Source: Betaproteobacteria bacterium (lineage in GTDB: Bacteria; Pseudomonadota; Gammaproteobacteria; Burkholderiales; Casimicrobiaceae). Taken from it: a DNA stretch of 64,000 bases. Both the position numbers and the translations under genes were made by a program. The stretch lies in contig JADKKQ010000012.1 of assembly GCA_016720425.1 (NCBI GenBank), positions 1-64,000 of the forward strand, in the 5' to 3' direction. Below are positions 54,234 through 63,791 of the stretch, in pieces (the first letter of the stretch is position 1; the number at the start of each line of letters is the position of its first letter). The notes beneath the pieces are model-generated. The model made no database searches, was not told where the DNA came from, and saw nothing but the letters and a program-made list of their open reading frames with translations.

Positions 54234-55823
54234 TCAGGGCACGCTCGCCTCGTGCGGCAGCACGACGTTGTCGGCGCGGTGCGGCACGCGGACGCCGACG
54301 CGCATCGCCCACGGAAGCACCTGCCGGTGCAGCGGGATGTGGTTGGTTTCGGCCTGGTGGGCGGACAGCGCCTCGCGGATCATCCGCAACCGCAGCTCGG
54401 GGTCCAGCTCGACCTTGATCCTCGCCGTCAGCGCGTCGAGCTTCGGGTTCGAGGCCCGGCCGTAATTGTGGTCGCCGTCGCCCCGCCCGTTCCAGGTGGC
54501 CAGCACCGGTTGCAGCGTGAAGATCGCGTCCGGCGACGCGCCGTCCCAGCCCAGCAGGTAGGCGCTGGTGTCGCGTCGCTCCAGCTTCGGGAGGTAGTTC
54601 GCCCAGGGCAGCGCGTTGACGCGGGTGTTGACGCCGATCCGGCTCCACATCGCGGCGACCGCCTGGCAGATCTTCTCGTCGTTGACGTAGCGGTCGTTCG
54701 GGCAGTCGAGCGTGACCTCGAAGCCGCCGGCGTAGCCCGCCGCGGCGAGCAGTCGCTGCGCGGCCTCGCGGTCGAACGGCGGCCGGCGCTCGAGCTCCGG
54801 CGTGGATTGTGCCGGCGACGGCAGCAGCGCGCCGGTGGGCTGCGACAGCCCGCGCATCGTCGTGCGCTGGATGGCGTCGATGTCGATCGCCCGGTGGAGT
54901 GCCTGGCGCACCCGCGGGTCCTGGAACGGGTTCCTGCCCTTGACGCTCGCGTACAGGAGCTCGTCGCGCCCCTGGTCGAGGCCGAGGAACACGATCCGGT
55001 GCTCGGTGCCCGCGACGACCTCGATGCCCGGGGTCTGCCGAAGGCGCGGGACGTCGTGCGGCGGCGGATCGGCGACGAGGTCGACGTCCCCCGCGATGAG
55101 CGCGGCGACCCGGGCGGCGTCGGAAGGAATCGGCGTGTAGACGACTTCGTCGACGTTACCCTCGAATCGCCTGTCCCTGGCTCCCCACCAGTGGGGATTC
55201 CTGGCCAGCACGGTCTTCGCGTCGGGCTGGCGCGTCTGCAGCACGAAGGGGCCGGTCCCCATCGCCTGCCGGGCGGTGATCGAGTCGACCCCGACGGCGT
55301 CGTCCGGCGGCGTCGCCGCGCGGTTCCTTTCGCACCAGGCGCGGCTCATGATGCCGATCGTCGCCACGTGCTCGAGCAGGATCGGGTTGGGCCCCGGCGT
55401 GACGAATTCGACGGTCCGGTCGTCGATCCGGCGCGCGGTGCCGGCGGCGTCGGCGTGGGCGCGCAGCGGCGAGGTGGCGGAGCGGGCGCGCTCGTAGCTG
55501 AACACCACGTCGTCGGCGGTGAAGGGCGAGCCGTCGGACCACCGGACGCCCGGGCGCAGGCGGAAGCGCCAGGTCGTCGCGTCGACCCGCTGCCACGACG
55601 TCGCCAGCGCGGGCACCAGCGCCAGCTGCCGGTCGCGGGTGACCAGCGACTCGTAGACCAGCGCATTGAGGTTGCGGGTGAGGCCGTTGCTCTGCGCGTG
55701 CGGGTCCGCCGTCTGCAGGTCGCCGCGGCCGGCCCAACGCAGCGTCCCGGCGGCAGTCTCGTCGGCGAGCGCGGACAGCGTGGCGGCGACGACGAGGAGC
55801 GCGATCAGCGAGGGTCGGTACAT
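54234..55823 (-). CDS. ABC transporter solute-binding protein family 5 (peptide/nickel type)
   Basis: Periplasmic DppA/OppA-like protein of 529 residues. A signal peptide (MYRPSLIALLVVAATLSALA) precedes GTLRWAGRGDLQTADPHAQSN. The family signature TWRFRLRPGVRWSDGSPFTADDVVFSYERA is at about 83-112, and the C-terminal YLLGWDGASPDAIFTLQPVL completes the fold. No permease or ATPase genes adjoin, so it is an orphan. Ligand may be an oligopeptide or other solute. It is convergent with the CoA transferase and divergent from hrpA. Confidence 0.92.
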   Translation of the reverse strand: MYRPSLIALLVVAATLSALADETAAGTLRWAGRGDLQTADPHAQSNGLTRNLNALVYESLVTRDRQLALVPALATSWQRVDATTWRFRLRPGVRWSDGSPFTADDVVFSYERARSATSPLRAHADAAGTARRIDDRTVEFVTPGPNPILLEHVATIGIMSRAWCERNRAATPPDDAVGVDSITARQAMGTGPFVLQTRQPDAKTVLARNPHWWGARDRRFEGNVDEVVYTPIPSDAARVAALIAGDVDLVADPPPHDVPRLRQTPGIEVVAGTEHRIVFLGLDQGRDELLYASVKGRNPFQDPRVRQALHRAIDIDAIQRTTMRGLSQPTGALLPSPAQSTPELERRPPFDREAAQRLLAAAGYAGGFEVTLDCPNDRYVNDEKICQAVAAMWSRIGVNTRVNALPWANYLPKLERRDTSAYLLGWDGASPDAIFTLQPVLATWNGRGDGDHNYGRASNPKLDALTARIKVELDPELRLRMIREALSAHQAETNHIPLHRQVLPWAMRVGVRVPHRADNVVLPHEASVP

Positions 55824-55981
55824 GGGAGCTCCGGCACGGCTCGACGGGGTGGACGGTGGCGCGGCCCGGGGCCAGCCGCGATGATAACGTCCACCGGCGG
55901 GACGTGGCGCGCGTTAGAATCCGCGCCGCCAAGCGCGTCCGATCGGCGGGCGCCGCGGCCGTAGCCCCCTATCCCCTCCCC

Positions 55982-58900
55982 ATGCCTGCCCCGGCCCTCG
56001 CCTCGCGGCTTCTCGAACTGCTGACCGAAGGCATGGCGGCCGACGCGGTGGCGCTCGCGCGCCGCATCGAGCGGGCGGGCGCGGCCCGCGCGCCCGCCGC
56101 GGAGTGGGCGCGGATCGAAGCGGCGGTGGCGCGATCGGTGGCGCGTCGCCGCGAGCGCGCCGCGCGCAAGCCCGCGATCAGCTACCCGCCGGAGCTGCCG
56201 GTCGGGGCCCGCGCCGACGACATCGCGGCCGCGATCCGCGACCATCCGGTGGTCATCGTCTGCGGCGAGACCGGGTCCGGCAAGACCACGCAGCTGCCCA
56301 AGATCTGCCTCGCGGCGGGGCGGGGCGAGCGCGGTCTGATCGGACACACGCAGCCGCGGCGGATCGCCGCCCGCGCGGTGGCGACGCGGATCGCGCAGGA
56401 GCTCGGCGGCGAGATCGGGGCGGACGTCGGCTACAAGGTTCGCTTCACCGACCACACGCGGCCCGACGCCTACGTCAAGCTGATGACCGACGGCATCCTG
56501 CTGGCCGAGACCCAGCGCGACCGGCAGCTTCGCGCCTACGACACCCTCATCGTCGACGAGGCGCACGAGCGCAGCCTCAACATCGACTTCCTGCTGGGGT
56601 ATCTGCGGCAGCTCGCGGCCGAGCGGCCGGATCTCAGGGTCGTCGTCACCTCGGCCACCATCGACGCCGCGCGCTTTGCGCAGCACTTCGCGCTCGGCGA
56701 CCGGCCGGCGCCGGTGATCGAGGTGTCGGGGCGCACCTATCCGGTGGAGCAGCGCTACCGGCCGCTTAAGTCCGGCGCCGACGAGGTCGACGACGAGGAG
56801 GAGCTCGAGGACGCGATCGTCGCCACGGCCGAGGAACTCTGGCGCGAGGGTCCCGGCGACATCCTGGTCTTCCTGCCAGGGGAGCGCGAGATCCGCGAGA
56901 CGGCGGAGCTGCTGCGCCGGGGCCTGCAGCGCCGCCCCTACGCGGCGGCGGTCGAGATCCTGCCGCTGTTCGCGCGGCTCTCGGTGCCCGAGCAGCAGCG
57001 CGTGTTCGCGCCGTCGCGGGGACGGCGGATCGTGCTGGCGACCAACGTCGCCGAGACCTCGCTGACGGTGCCGGGCATCCGCTACGTGATCGACGCCGGG
57101 CTGGCCCGCGTCAAGCGCTATTCGCTGCGCAACAAGACGACGCTGCTGCAGATCGAGAAGATCTCGCAGGCCGCCGCCAATCAGCGCGCGGGGCGCTGCG
57201 GGCGCGTCGCCGACGGGATCTGCGTCCGGCTCTATGCCGCCGACGACTTTGCCGCGCGACCGCGCTTCACCGACCCCGAGATCCTGCGCTCGTCGCTGGC
57301 TGCCGTGGTGCTGCGCATGGCCGCGCTCGATCTCGGTGCGGTCGAGGCCTTTCCCTTCCTCGACCCGCCGTCGCCGCGCGCGATCAGCGACGGCTTCCAG
57401 CTGCTGCACGAGCTCGGCGCCGTCGACGGCGAACGCCGGCTGACGGCGCTCGGCCGCGATCTCGCGCGGCTGCCGGTCGACCCGCGCGTCGGCCGGATGA
57501 TCCTCGCCGCGAAGGAGCGCCAGTGCGTCGCCGAGACGCTGGTGATCGCCAGCGCGCTGTCGGTGCCCGACCCGCGCGACCGGCCGCTGGAGAAGCAGCA
57601 GGCGGCCGACCAGGCGCACCTGCGCTTTCGCGACGAGCGTTCCGATTTCCTTTCGCTGCTGGCGCTGTGGGAGTTCTTCGACGGCAAGCTGGCCGAGAAG
57701 CTCACGCATCGGCGGCTGGTGGAGGCGTGCCGCGCGCAGTTCGTCTCCTGGCTGCGGCTGCGCGAGTGGCGGGACGTCCACACCCAGCTGGTCGCCGAAA
57801 TGGCGGAGCTGGGATGGGAGTGGCCCGCGGCGCTGCCGCGCGAGATCGACAACGCGCGCTACGCGTCGATCCATCAGGTGCTGCTGGCCGGCTTGCTGGG
57901 GAACATCGGGTTGCGCGACGAGGACGGCGAGGGCTACCTCGGCGCCCGCGGCATCCGCTTCCACCTGCATCCCGGATCGGGGCTGGCGAAGAAGAAGCCC
58001 AGGTGGGTGCTCGCCGCCGAGCTGGTCGAGACCTCGCGGCTCTACGCGCGCTGCGCGGGGCGCGTCGAGCCGGATTGGATCGAGGCGGTCGCGGGCGACC
58101 GGGTGACGCGCGACCACTTCGAGCCGCACTGGGACAACGATCGCGGCGAGGTGGTGGCCAGCGAGCGCGTGCAGCTCTACGGGCTCACGCTGGTGCCGCG
58201 CCGGCGCGTGTCGTTCGGCCGCATCGACCCGGTGCTCGCGCATCAGGTGTTCGTGCGCGAGGCGCTGGCGACCGGCGTGCTCGCCACCCGCGGCAAGTTC
58301 GTCGAGCACAACCGGCGGCTGATCGCGGAAGTGGCGGAACTCGAGCACAAGGCGCGACGCCAGGACGTGCTGGTCGACGACGAGGCGATCGCCGCGTTCT
58401 ACGCCGCGCGGGTCCCGCCGGAGATCCACTCGCTGGCCGGCTTCGAGCGCTGGCGCGAGACGGCGGAGCGGGACCGGCCGACGCTGCTGCACCTCACCCG
58501 CGAGGCGCTGATGCGGCACGCGGCGGCACAGGTGACGGCCGAGCTCTTCCCCGAGCGGTTGCCGATGGCGGGCGCCGACCTGCCGCTCAAGTACCGGTTC
58601 GCCCCGGGACATCCGCAGGACGGGCTGACGCTGACGGTGCCGCTGCCGCTCCTCAACCAGCTCGACGCGGCGCGGCTGTCGTGGCTGGTGCCGGGGATGA
58701 TTCGCGACAAGGTCGCCGCGCATTTCCGCGCATTGCCCAAAGGCCTGCGCAACCGGCTGGTCCCGGTGCCGGAGGCGGTCACCGCGTTTCTGGAGGCGAC
58801 CGTCGCCGGCGCCGAACCGCTGCCCGACGCGATCCGCGGTCACCTTCGTGCCCGGCTGGGGGAGGCGCTGCCGGTCGACGCCTGGGACGCGATCGAGCTG

Positions 58901-59902
58901 CCGGCGCACCTGCAGATGAACTTCCGGGTCGTCGACGCGGCGGGGCGCGAGCTCGGCAGCGGGCGCGATCTCGGGCGCCTGCGCGCCGAGCTCGGCGAGG
59001 CGGCGCAGCTGTCGTTTCAGGAGGCCGGCCCGGCGTTCGAACGGCGCGGACTGCGCAGCTGGGACTTCGGTCACCTGCCGGAGACGTTGACCGCGGTGAA
59101 GGGCGGACGCCGGGTGACCGGCTATCCGGCGCTGGTGGACGACGGCGACAGCGTCTCGCTGGCGCTGCAGGACACCGCGCCGGCCGCGCTGGCATCGACG
59201 CGGGCCGGCGTGCTGCGCCTGATGCGGATCGCGCTCAAGGGGCCGCTGGCGAATTACGACAAGGGCGGCCCGGGCTTCGCGCAGGCCGCGCTGTTGCTGA
59301 AGACGGCGATTCCGACCGACCGGCTGCTGGCCGACGTCGTGGCGTCGATCTGCGACCGCGCCTTCCTCGGCGACGATCCGCTGCCGCGGACCGAGGCGGC
59401 GTTCGCCGAGCAGGTCAAGCGGGGGCGAACACGGCTGCCGGCGGTGGCCGAGGGTGCCGTCCGCCTGCTGGCTGCGATCGCAGCCGAGCAGCAGGCGCTG
59501 ACGCAGCGGCTCGCGGCGGCGCCACCGGCGCTGTCCCGGCTGGCGGCGGAACTGCGGCAGCGGCGCGACGCGCTCGTCCACCCGGGGTTCTTCGCCGCCA
59601 CGCCCTGGTCGCAGCTCGAGCACCTGCCGCGCTACCTGAAGGCGCTCGACCGGCGCTGGGTCAAGTGCCTCGAGAATCCGGCCCGCGACGCCCGGCACGC
59701 GGCGACGGTGAGCCAGTGGTGGCAGCGCTACCGCGAGCGGTTGGAACGCAACCGGGCGCTGGGTCGCACGGAGCCGGGGCTGGAGGGCTTCCGCTGGCTG
59801 CTGGAGGAGCTCTCGGTGTCGCTGTTCGCGCAGGAGCTGAAGACGCCGCTTCCGGTGTCGCTGAAGCGCGTGGACAGGGCCTGGACGGACCTCGGGCAGT
59901 GA
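55982..59902 (+). CDS. hrpA: ATP-dependent RNA helicase HrpA
   Basis: DEAH-box helicase of 1306 residues, close to the E. coli length. Walker A GETGSGKT is at 95-102, DEAH at about 192-195, motif III SATID, motif V TNVAETSLTVPGI and motif VI QRAGRCGR follow. HA2 and OB-fold domains come next, and the C-terminal half is the DUF3418 region specific to HrpA. HrpA rescues ribosomes stalled on mRNA in E. coli. The ATG at 55982 gives MPAPALASRLLELL; the frame is open upstream to 55856 without homology. Confidence 0.95.
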   Translation: MPAPALASRLLELLTEGMAADAVALARRIERAGAARAPAAEWARIEAAVARSVARRRERAARKPAISYPPELPVGARADDIAAAIRDHPVVIVCGETGSGKTTQLPKICLAAGRGERGLIGHTQPRRIAARAVATRIAQELGGEIGADVGYKVRFTDHTRPDAYVKLMTDGILLAETQRDRQLRAYDTLIVDEAHERSLNIDFLLGYLRQLAAERPDLRVVVTSATIDAARFAQHFALGDRPAPVIEVSGRTYPVEQRYRPLKSGADEVDDEEELEDAIVATAEELWREGPGDILVFLPGEREIRETAELLRRGLQRRPYAAAVEILPLFARLSVPEQQRVFAPSRGRRIVLATNVAETSLTVPGIRYVIDAGLARVKRYSLRNKTTLLQIEKISQAAANQRAGRCGRVADGICVRLYAADDFAARPRFTDPEILRSSLAAVVLRMAALDLGAVEAFPFLDPPSPRAISDGFQLLHELGAVDGERRLTALGRDLARLPVDPRVGRMILAAKERQCVAETLVIASALSVPDPRDRPLEKQQAADQAHLRFRDERSDFLSLLALWEFFDGKLAEKLTHRRLVEACRAQFVSWLRLREWRDVHTQLVAEMAELGWEWPAALPREIDNARYASIHQVLLAGLLGNIGLRDEDGEGYLGARGIRFHLHPGSGLAKKKPRWVLAAELVETSRLYARCAGRVEPDWIEAVAGDRVTRDHFEPHWDNDRGEVVASERVQLYGLTLVPRRRVSFGRIDPVLAHQVFVREALATGVLATRGKFVEHNRRLIAEVAELEHKARRQDVLVDDEAIAAFYAARVPPEIHSLAGFERWRETAERDRPTLLHLTREALMRHAAAQVTAELFPERLPMAGADLPLKYRFAPGHPQDGLTLTVPLPLLNQLDAARLSWLVPGMIRDKVAAHFRALPKGLRNRLVPVPEAVTAFLEATVAGAEPLPDAIRGHLRARLGEALPVDAWDAIELPAHLQMNFRVVDAAGRELGSGRDLGRLRAELGEAAQLSFQEAGPAFERRGLRSWDFGHLPETLTAVKGGRRVTGYPALVDDGDSVSLALQDTAPAALASTRAGVLRLMRIALKGPLANYDKGGPGFAQAALLLKTAIPTDRLLADVVASICDRAFLGDDPLPRTEAAFAEQVKRGRTRLPAVAEGAVRLLAAIAAEQQALTQRLAAAPPALSRLAAELRQRRDALVHPGFFAATPWSQLEHLPRYLKALDRRWVKCLENPARDARHAATVSQWWQRYRERLERNRALGRTEPGLEGFRWLLEELSVSLFAQELKTPLPVSLKRVDRAWTDLGQ

Positions 59903-60075
59903 GCGTGAAGAGCCGCCCCGGTGGCGGCGAGAATCCGTGCGTGCTACAGTAGGTTAGCGTTTTTTCGTCCACCCGTTTCGAGACTCTCCGGGCCTCGCGC
60001 GCGGCGAGGGGCGGGTTTCGCCGGTGCGGCTTCGGACGAGCCCGCGAGCGGCGCCATGGGGATCGTTTTTCACGC

Positions 60076-62496
60076 GTGAACGCACTGACCACCGAAGCTG
60101 CCGGCCGTCGCCCCGCCCGGGAGATCGCGAAGATCCTCGGCGATTGCCGGGATCTCGCCGTTCACCGGCTGCTGCTCGCGTTCGGCGAGATGCTCGACCG
60201 CGTCGGCGACATGCTGATGGATCGGGCCAGCCGTTCCGACGTGCGCGAGGACCAGACGCTCTATCTCGACACCCGCGGCGCCATCGTCGGCGGACGGGCG
60301 GCGCTGATGGTCGAGTTCGAGAGGCAGCTGCGCAGTGGCGTCGATGCCCGCATTGCCGGTCGCAGCGAGCCCAAGCCCGATTTCGCCAAGGTCGACGCGA
60401 CCAAGCTGACGCTGGTCGACACCGCGGCGATGGACGAGTCGGTCGTCACCGGCAACATCACCCGCGTGGTCGAGAACCAGTGCCACGACGAGCTGCAGGT
60501 GCTGAATCGTGGATTCGGTCACCTGATGGGGCAGCCGGAGCTCGAGACCGATCGCAACCCTCTCGCCCCGGTAACCATCGTCGACGCGTTCGCCGCCGCG
60601 CTGAAGCAGAGCAAGCTCGACCAGAGGATCCGCTTCACCATCCTGAAGGAGCTCAACCAGGCGCCGCTGGGCGAGATCGCCGCCATCTATGCCGATCTCA
60701 ACCGCCACCTGATCAACCAGCACGTGGTGCCGGCGGGGGCGCGCGCGTCGATCATCAATCGCAGTTCCGCGGTCGATCGCACCCGGGCGCTGCGCCCGCA
60801 GCCGTCGCCGGCAGCCCATCCGCCGGCCTCGCCGGAAATCGACGTCATGGCCCTTTTCCGGCGCATGTCGGGCGGCGCGCCGGCGCCGGCGCTGCCGGGA
60901 GGCCAGGCCGCGGGGCAGCCGGTGCCCGGCGGGCAGGGCGCCGCCGACTTCGCGCACCCGGCGGGCGGTCCGCGGGCCTACGCGATGCCCGAGGGCGGCG
61001 ATGGACTGCCGCAGATCGAGATGCCGGGGGGCGCTCGCAGCATGTGGATTCCCGCGGGGCCGCTGGCGCCGACCCCCTCCGGCTACATCCCCGGGACGCC
61101 GATCATCGCCACCCCCGAACTCGGCGAGGGGCTGCACCGCCTGCAGCGCGGCGAGATGGATTTCGACGTGGGCGGCGCGATGGTGCAGTTCTCCGGCATA
61201 CCGGAGGGCAAGCACAACGTCCTGCGCGACCTGCAGGAGTCGCCGCTCGGCCGGCGGTCGACGCAGCTCGAGGCGATGACCATCGAGCTGGTCGCGATGC
61301 TGTTCGACTTCATCTTCGACACCCGCGACCTGCCCGACGGCATCAAGGCGCTGCTGGCCCGCCTGCAGATACCGGTGCTGAAGGCGGCGATGCTCGACGG
61401 CGCGTTCTTCGCCAAGAAGTCGCACCCGTCCCGCGTGCTGGTCAACGCCCTGGCCAACGCGGGGCTCGGCTGGTCGCCGTCGATGGGCAGCGCCGATCCG
61501 CTGTACAAGAAGCTCGAAGAGATCGTCCACCGCATTCTCAACGACTTCACCGACAACCTGTCGCTGTTCGACGAGTTGCGCGAGGATCTCGCGCAGTTCC
61601 TCGCCGCCGAGGAAGCGACCGCGGAAGCGAACATCTCCAGCTCGGCGGACGAGGTCAACCTGCGCGATCGGCGGCAGATCGCCGCCGAGGTCGCGAAGGC
61701 CGAGGTCGAGCGCCGCATCGGCAGCCACCCGGTGCCGCAGTTCCTGGCCGACTTCCTGCGCCGGCAGTGGGTGCCGGCGCTGGAAGGTGTCCACGCGCAC
61801 GACGGCGAGGACAGCGACGCGTGGGGCCAGTCGGTCTCGACGCTCGACGATCTCGTCTGGAGCGTCCAGCCGAAGAAGACGACCGAAGACCGCAAGCACC
61901 TGGTGGCGATGCTGCCGTCGCTGCTGAAGCGCATGGCGGTCGGGACGCGCGCGGGGCATTGGCCGCCCGAAGACCGCGAGCGTTTCATGTCCAACCTGGT
62001 CGAGGCGCACGCGGCGGCGGTCAAGCCGTCGCTCGCGTCGGTCGAATTGCCGACGATGGCGGTGGCCGAGCAGGCGCGGATCGTCGCCGTGCAGGCGAAG
62101 GCCGCCGGCGACGAGGTCGCGGCGGCCAAGGCCGAGCAGCTCGTCGTGGCGATGACCGCCGCCGAGCCGGAGCCGGCGGCGCCGGAGCCGGAAGTCATCG
62201 AGGATCACTATCTCGAGATCGCGCAGAGCCTCGAGCGCGGCATGTGGATCGAGTTCGAGGCCGACGACGGGCAGCTCGCGTTCGCCAAGCTCGCCTGGGT
62301 GAGCCCGCTGCGCGGCACCTACCTCTTCACCAACCGGCAGGGCCAGAAGGCGCTGTCGATGACCGCCGAAGAACTCGCCGAGCGCTTCCGCAACGACCAG
62401 GCACGCCTGGTCGAGGCCGAGCCGCTGCTCGACCGCGCGCTGTCGAGCGTCATGGCCTCGTTCGGCGAAAAGTACCCGGAGCCCGAGGCCGCATAG
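60076..62496 (+). CDS. DUF1631 family protein
   Basis: An 806-residue soluble protein of the DUF1631 family. The N-terminal 250 residues are helical (ILGDCRDLAVHRLLLAFGEMLDRVGDML, LNRGFGHLMGQPELETDRNPLAP), a Pro/Gly/Ala linker covers about 240-340, a helical middle follows (DFIFDTRDLPDGIKALLARLQIPVLKAAMLD), and the C-terminus (RGMWIEFEADDGQLAFAKLAWVSPLRGTYLFTNRQG) has a beta pattern reminiscent of PilZ-like domains; that resemblance is my inference. Function unknown. GTG start at 60076; no better ATG. Confidence 0.87.
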   Translation: MNALTTEAAGRRPAREIAKILGDCRDLAVHRLLLAFGEMLDRVGDMLMDRASRSDVREDQTLYLDTRGAIVGGRAALMVEFERQLRSGVDARIAGRSEPKPDFAKVDATKLTLVDTAAMDESVVTGNITRVVENQCHDELQVLNRGFGHLMGQPELETDRNPLAPVTIVDAFAAALKQSKLDQRIRFTILKELNQAPLGEIAAIYADLNRHLINQHVVPAGARASIINRSSAVDRTRALRPQPSPAAHPPASPEIDVMALFRRMSGGAPAPALPGGQAAGQPVPGGQGAADFAHPAGGPRAYAMPEGGDGLPQIEMPGGARSMWIPAGPLAPTPSGYIPGTPIIATPELGEGLHRLQRGEMDFDVGGAMVQFSGIPEGKHNVLRDLQESPLGRRSTQLEAMTIELVAMLFDFIFDTRDLPDGIKALLARLQIPVLKAAMLDGAFFAKKSHPSRVLVNALANAGLGWSPSMGSADPLYKKLEEIVHRILNDFTDNLSLFDELREDLAQFLAAEEATAEANISSSADEVNLRDRRQIAAEVAKAEVERRIGSHPVPQFLADFLRRQWVPALEGVHAHDGEDSDAWGQSVSTLDDLVWSVQPKKTTEDRKHLVAMLPSLLKRMAVGTRAGHWPPEDRERFMSNLVEAHAAAVKPSLASVELPTMAVAEQARIVAVQAKAAGDEVAAAKAEQLVVAMTAAEPEPAAPEPEVIEDHYLEIAQSLERGMWIEFEADDGQLAFAKLAWVSPLRGTYLFTNRQGQKALSMTAEELAERFRNDQARLVEAEPLLDRALSSVMASFGEKYPEPEAA

Positions 62497-62515
62497 GCGT
62501 TCCGTTCCCGTTCCC

Positions 62516-63301
62516 GTGTCCGTTCCCGTGCAACACCTCCGCATCGGCGCGCTGATCATCGGCGACGAGATCCTATCGGGCAAGCGGCAGGACCGGCACT
62601 TCGCGCACGTGGTCGAGGTCCTCGCCCGCCGCGGGCTGAAGCTCGCCTGGGCGCGCTACGAGGGGGACGACCGCGCGCGCCTCGCCGCGGTGCTGCGCGA
62701 GACCTTCGCCGCCGGCGATCTGGTGTTCAGCTGCGGCGGTGTCGGCGCGACGCCGGACGACCACACGCGCCAGGCGGCGGCCCTGGCGCTCGGGGTCCCG
62801 TTGCTGCGGCATCCCGAGGCGGTCGCCGAACTCGAGGCGCAGTTCGGGCGCGACGCCTATCCGAACCGCATCCGGATGACCGAGTTTCCCGAGGGCAGCG
62901 CGATCATTCCCAATCCGGTGAACCGTGTCGCCTCGTTCTCGATCCGGCACCACCACTTCTTTCCGGGCTTTCCGCAGATGGCCTGGCCGATGCTCGACTG
63001 GGTGCTCGCCACCCGCTATCCGGATCTGGTCGCGACGCCCGACGGCGAGCGGGCGATCGTCGTCTACGGCGCCGGCGAGAGCCAGCTGCTGCCGCTGATG
63101 GAAGACAACGTGCGCCGGTATCCGCAGTTGCGGCTCTTCAGCCTGCCCTCGCTGGCGCCGAACGGCGAACGGCGGATCGAGCTCGGCGTGAAGGGCGACC
63201 CGCAGACACTCGACGCCGCCATCGCGCACCTGATCGCCGGCGTGGAAGCGGGCGGCTTCCGCTGGGAGCACGACCGGGGTGCCGGCGCCGGGGCGCCGTG
63301 A
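62516..63301 (+). CDS. Molybdopterin-binding (MoCF/CinA N-terminal-like) domain protein
   Basis: A 261-residue protein with a MoaB/Mog-like fold: IGALIIGDEILSGKRQDRHF, then DLVFSCGGVGATPDDHTRQAAALALG, which carries the GGxGxTxDD phosphate-binding loop of the family. It lacks the CinA amidase domain. Role is unknown; CinA-related proteins act in nucleotide or cofactor salvage. Start is GTG at 62516 or GTG at 62528 (MQHLRIGALIIG, which fits the family better); neither has a clear ribosome site. Between the DUF1631 stop and the start lie short CGTTCC repeats. It overlaps the next gene by four bases. Confidence 0.88.
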   Translation: MSVPVQHLRIGALIIGDEILSGKRQDRHFAHVVEVLARRGLKLAWARYEGDDRARLAAVLRETFAAGDLVFSCGGVGATPDDHTRQAAALALGVPLLRHPEAVAELEAQFGRDAYPNRIRMTEFPEGSAIIPNPVNRVASFSIRHHHFFPGFPQMAWPMLDWVLATRYPDLVATPDGERAIVVYGAGESQLLPLMEDNVRRYPQLRLFSLPSLAPNGERRIELGVKGDPQTLDAAIAHLIAGVEAGGFRWEHDRGAGAGAP

Positions 63302-63765
63302 CCGCGCAGCACGCGGGAGACGGGATGGACGGCAGCGGGCGCTGGTACGACGACGTGCGGGTCGGCGACACGTTCTCGCGCACGGTGACGATCACCGAAA
63401 CGCACCTGGTGCTGGGAGCGGGGCTCATCGGCGACTTCAATCCCCACCACGTCGACGACGTCTACGCGCGGCGTTCGCGCTTCGGCACCCGGATCCTGCA
63501 CGGGATGATCACCAGCGCGCTGATGGGCGCACCGGTGGGGATGTACTTCCATGGCACGGCGATCGCCTATCTCGAGCACGCCGCGCGCTTCACCGCGCCG
63601 GTGCGCGCCGGCGACACGCTGGCGACGCTGTGGACGGTCACCGACCGGCAGGACAAGCCGCGGCACGCCGGCGGGGTCGTCGTGCTCCGGGCGGTGTGCA
63701 CCAACCAGGACGGCGTCGTCGTCGCCGAGGCCGACGGCAAGATCCTCGTCGCCGCCAGGCCCTGA
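63298..63765 (+). CDS. MaoC-like (R)-specific enoyl-CoA hydratase family protein
   Basis: Hotdog-fold protein of 155 residues. The hydratase-2 motif is visible: GLIGDFNPHHVDDVYARRSRFGTRILHGMI, where Asp (GDFNP) and His (PHH) are the catalytic pair. C-terminal beta-strands (VRAGDTLATLWTVTDRQ) finish the fold. Substrate unknown; enoyl-CoA hydration or a scaffold role are both possible. The GTG start overlaps the preceding stop (GTGA), indicating coupling; an ATG nine codons in is an alternative. Confidence 0.9.
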   Translation: MTAQHAGDGMDGSGRWYDDVRVGDTFSRTVTITETHLVLGAGLIGDFNPHHVDDVYARRSRFGTRILHGMITSALMGAPVGMYFHGTAIAYLEHAARFTAPVRAGDTLATLWTVTDRQDKPRHAGGVVVLRAVCTNQDGVVVAEADGKILVAARP

Positions 63766-63791
63766 TTCTCCCGGTGCCCCGCGATGCTGCG

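Noticed and set aside
55805..59698. A 1297-codon minus-strand open frame antisense to hrpA
   Set aside because: It is Arg/Pro/Gln/His-rich shadow sequence typical of the reverse strand of high-GC genes and has no motifs, whereas hrpA on the plus strand has all helicase motifs.
60070..62583. An 837-codon minus-strand frame opposite DUF1631
   Set aside because: Shadow composition with no recognisable domain; DUF1631 on the plus strand matches a known family.
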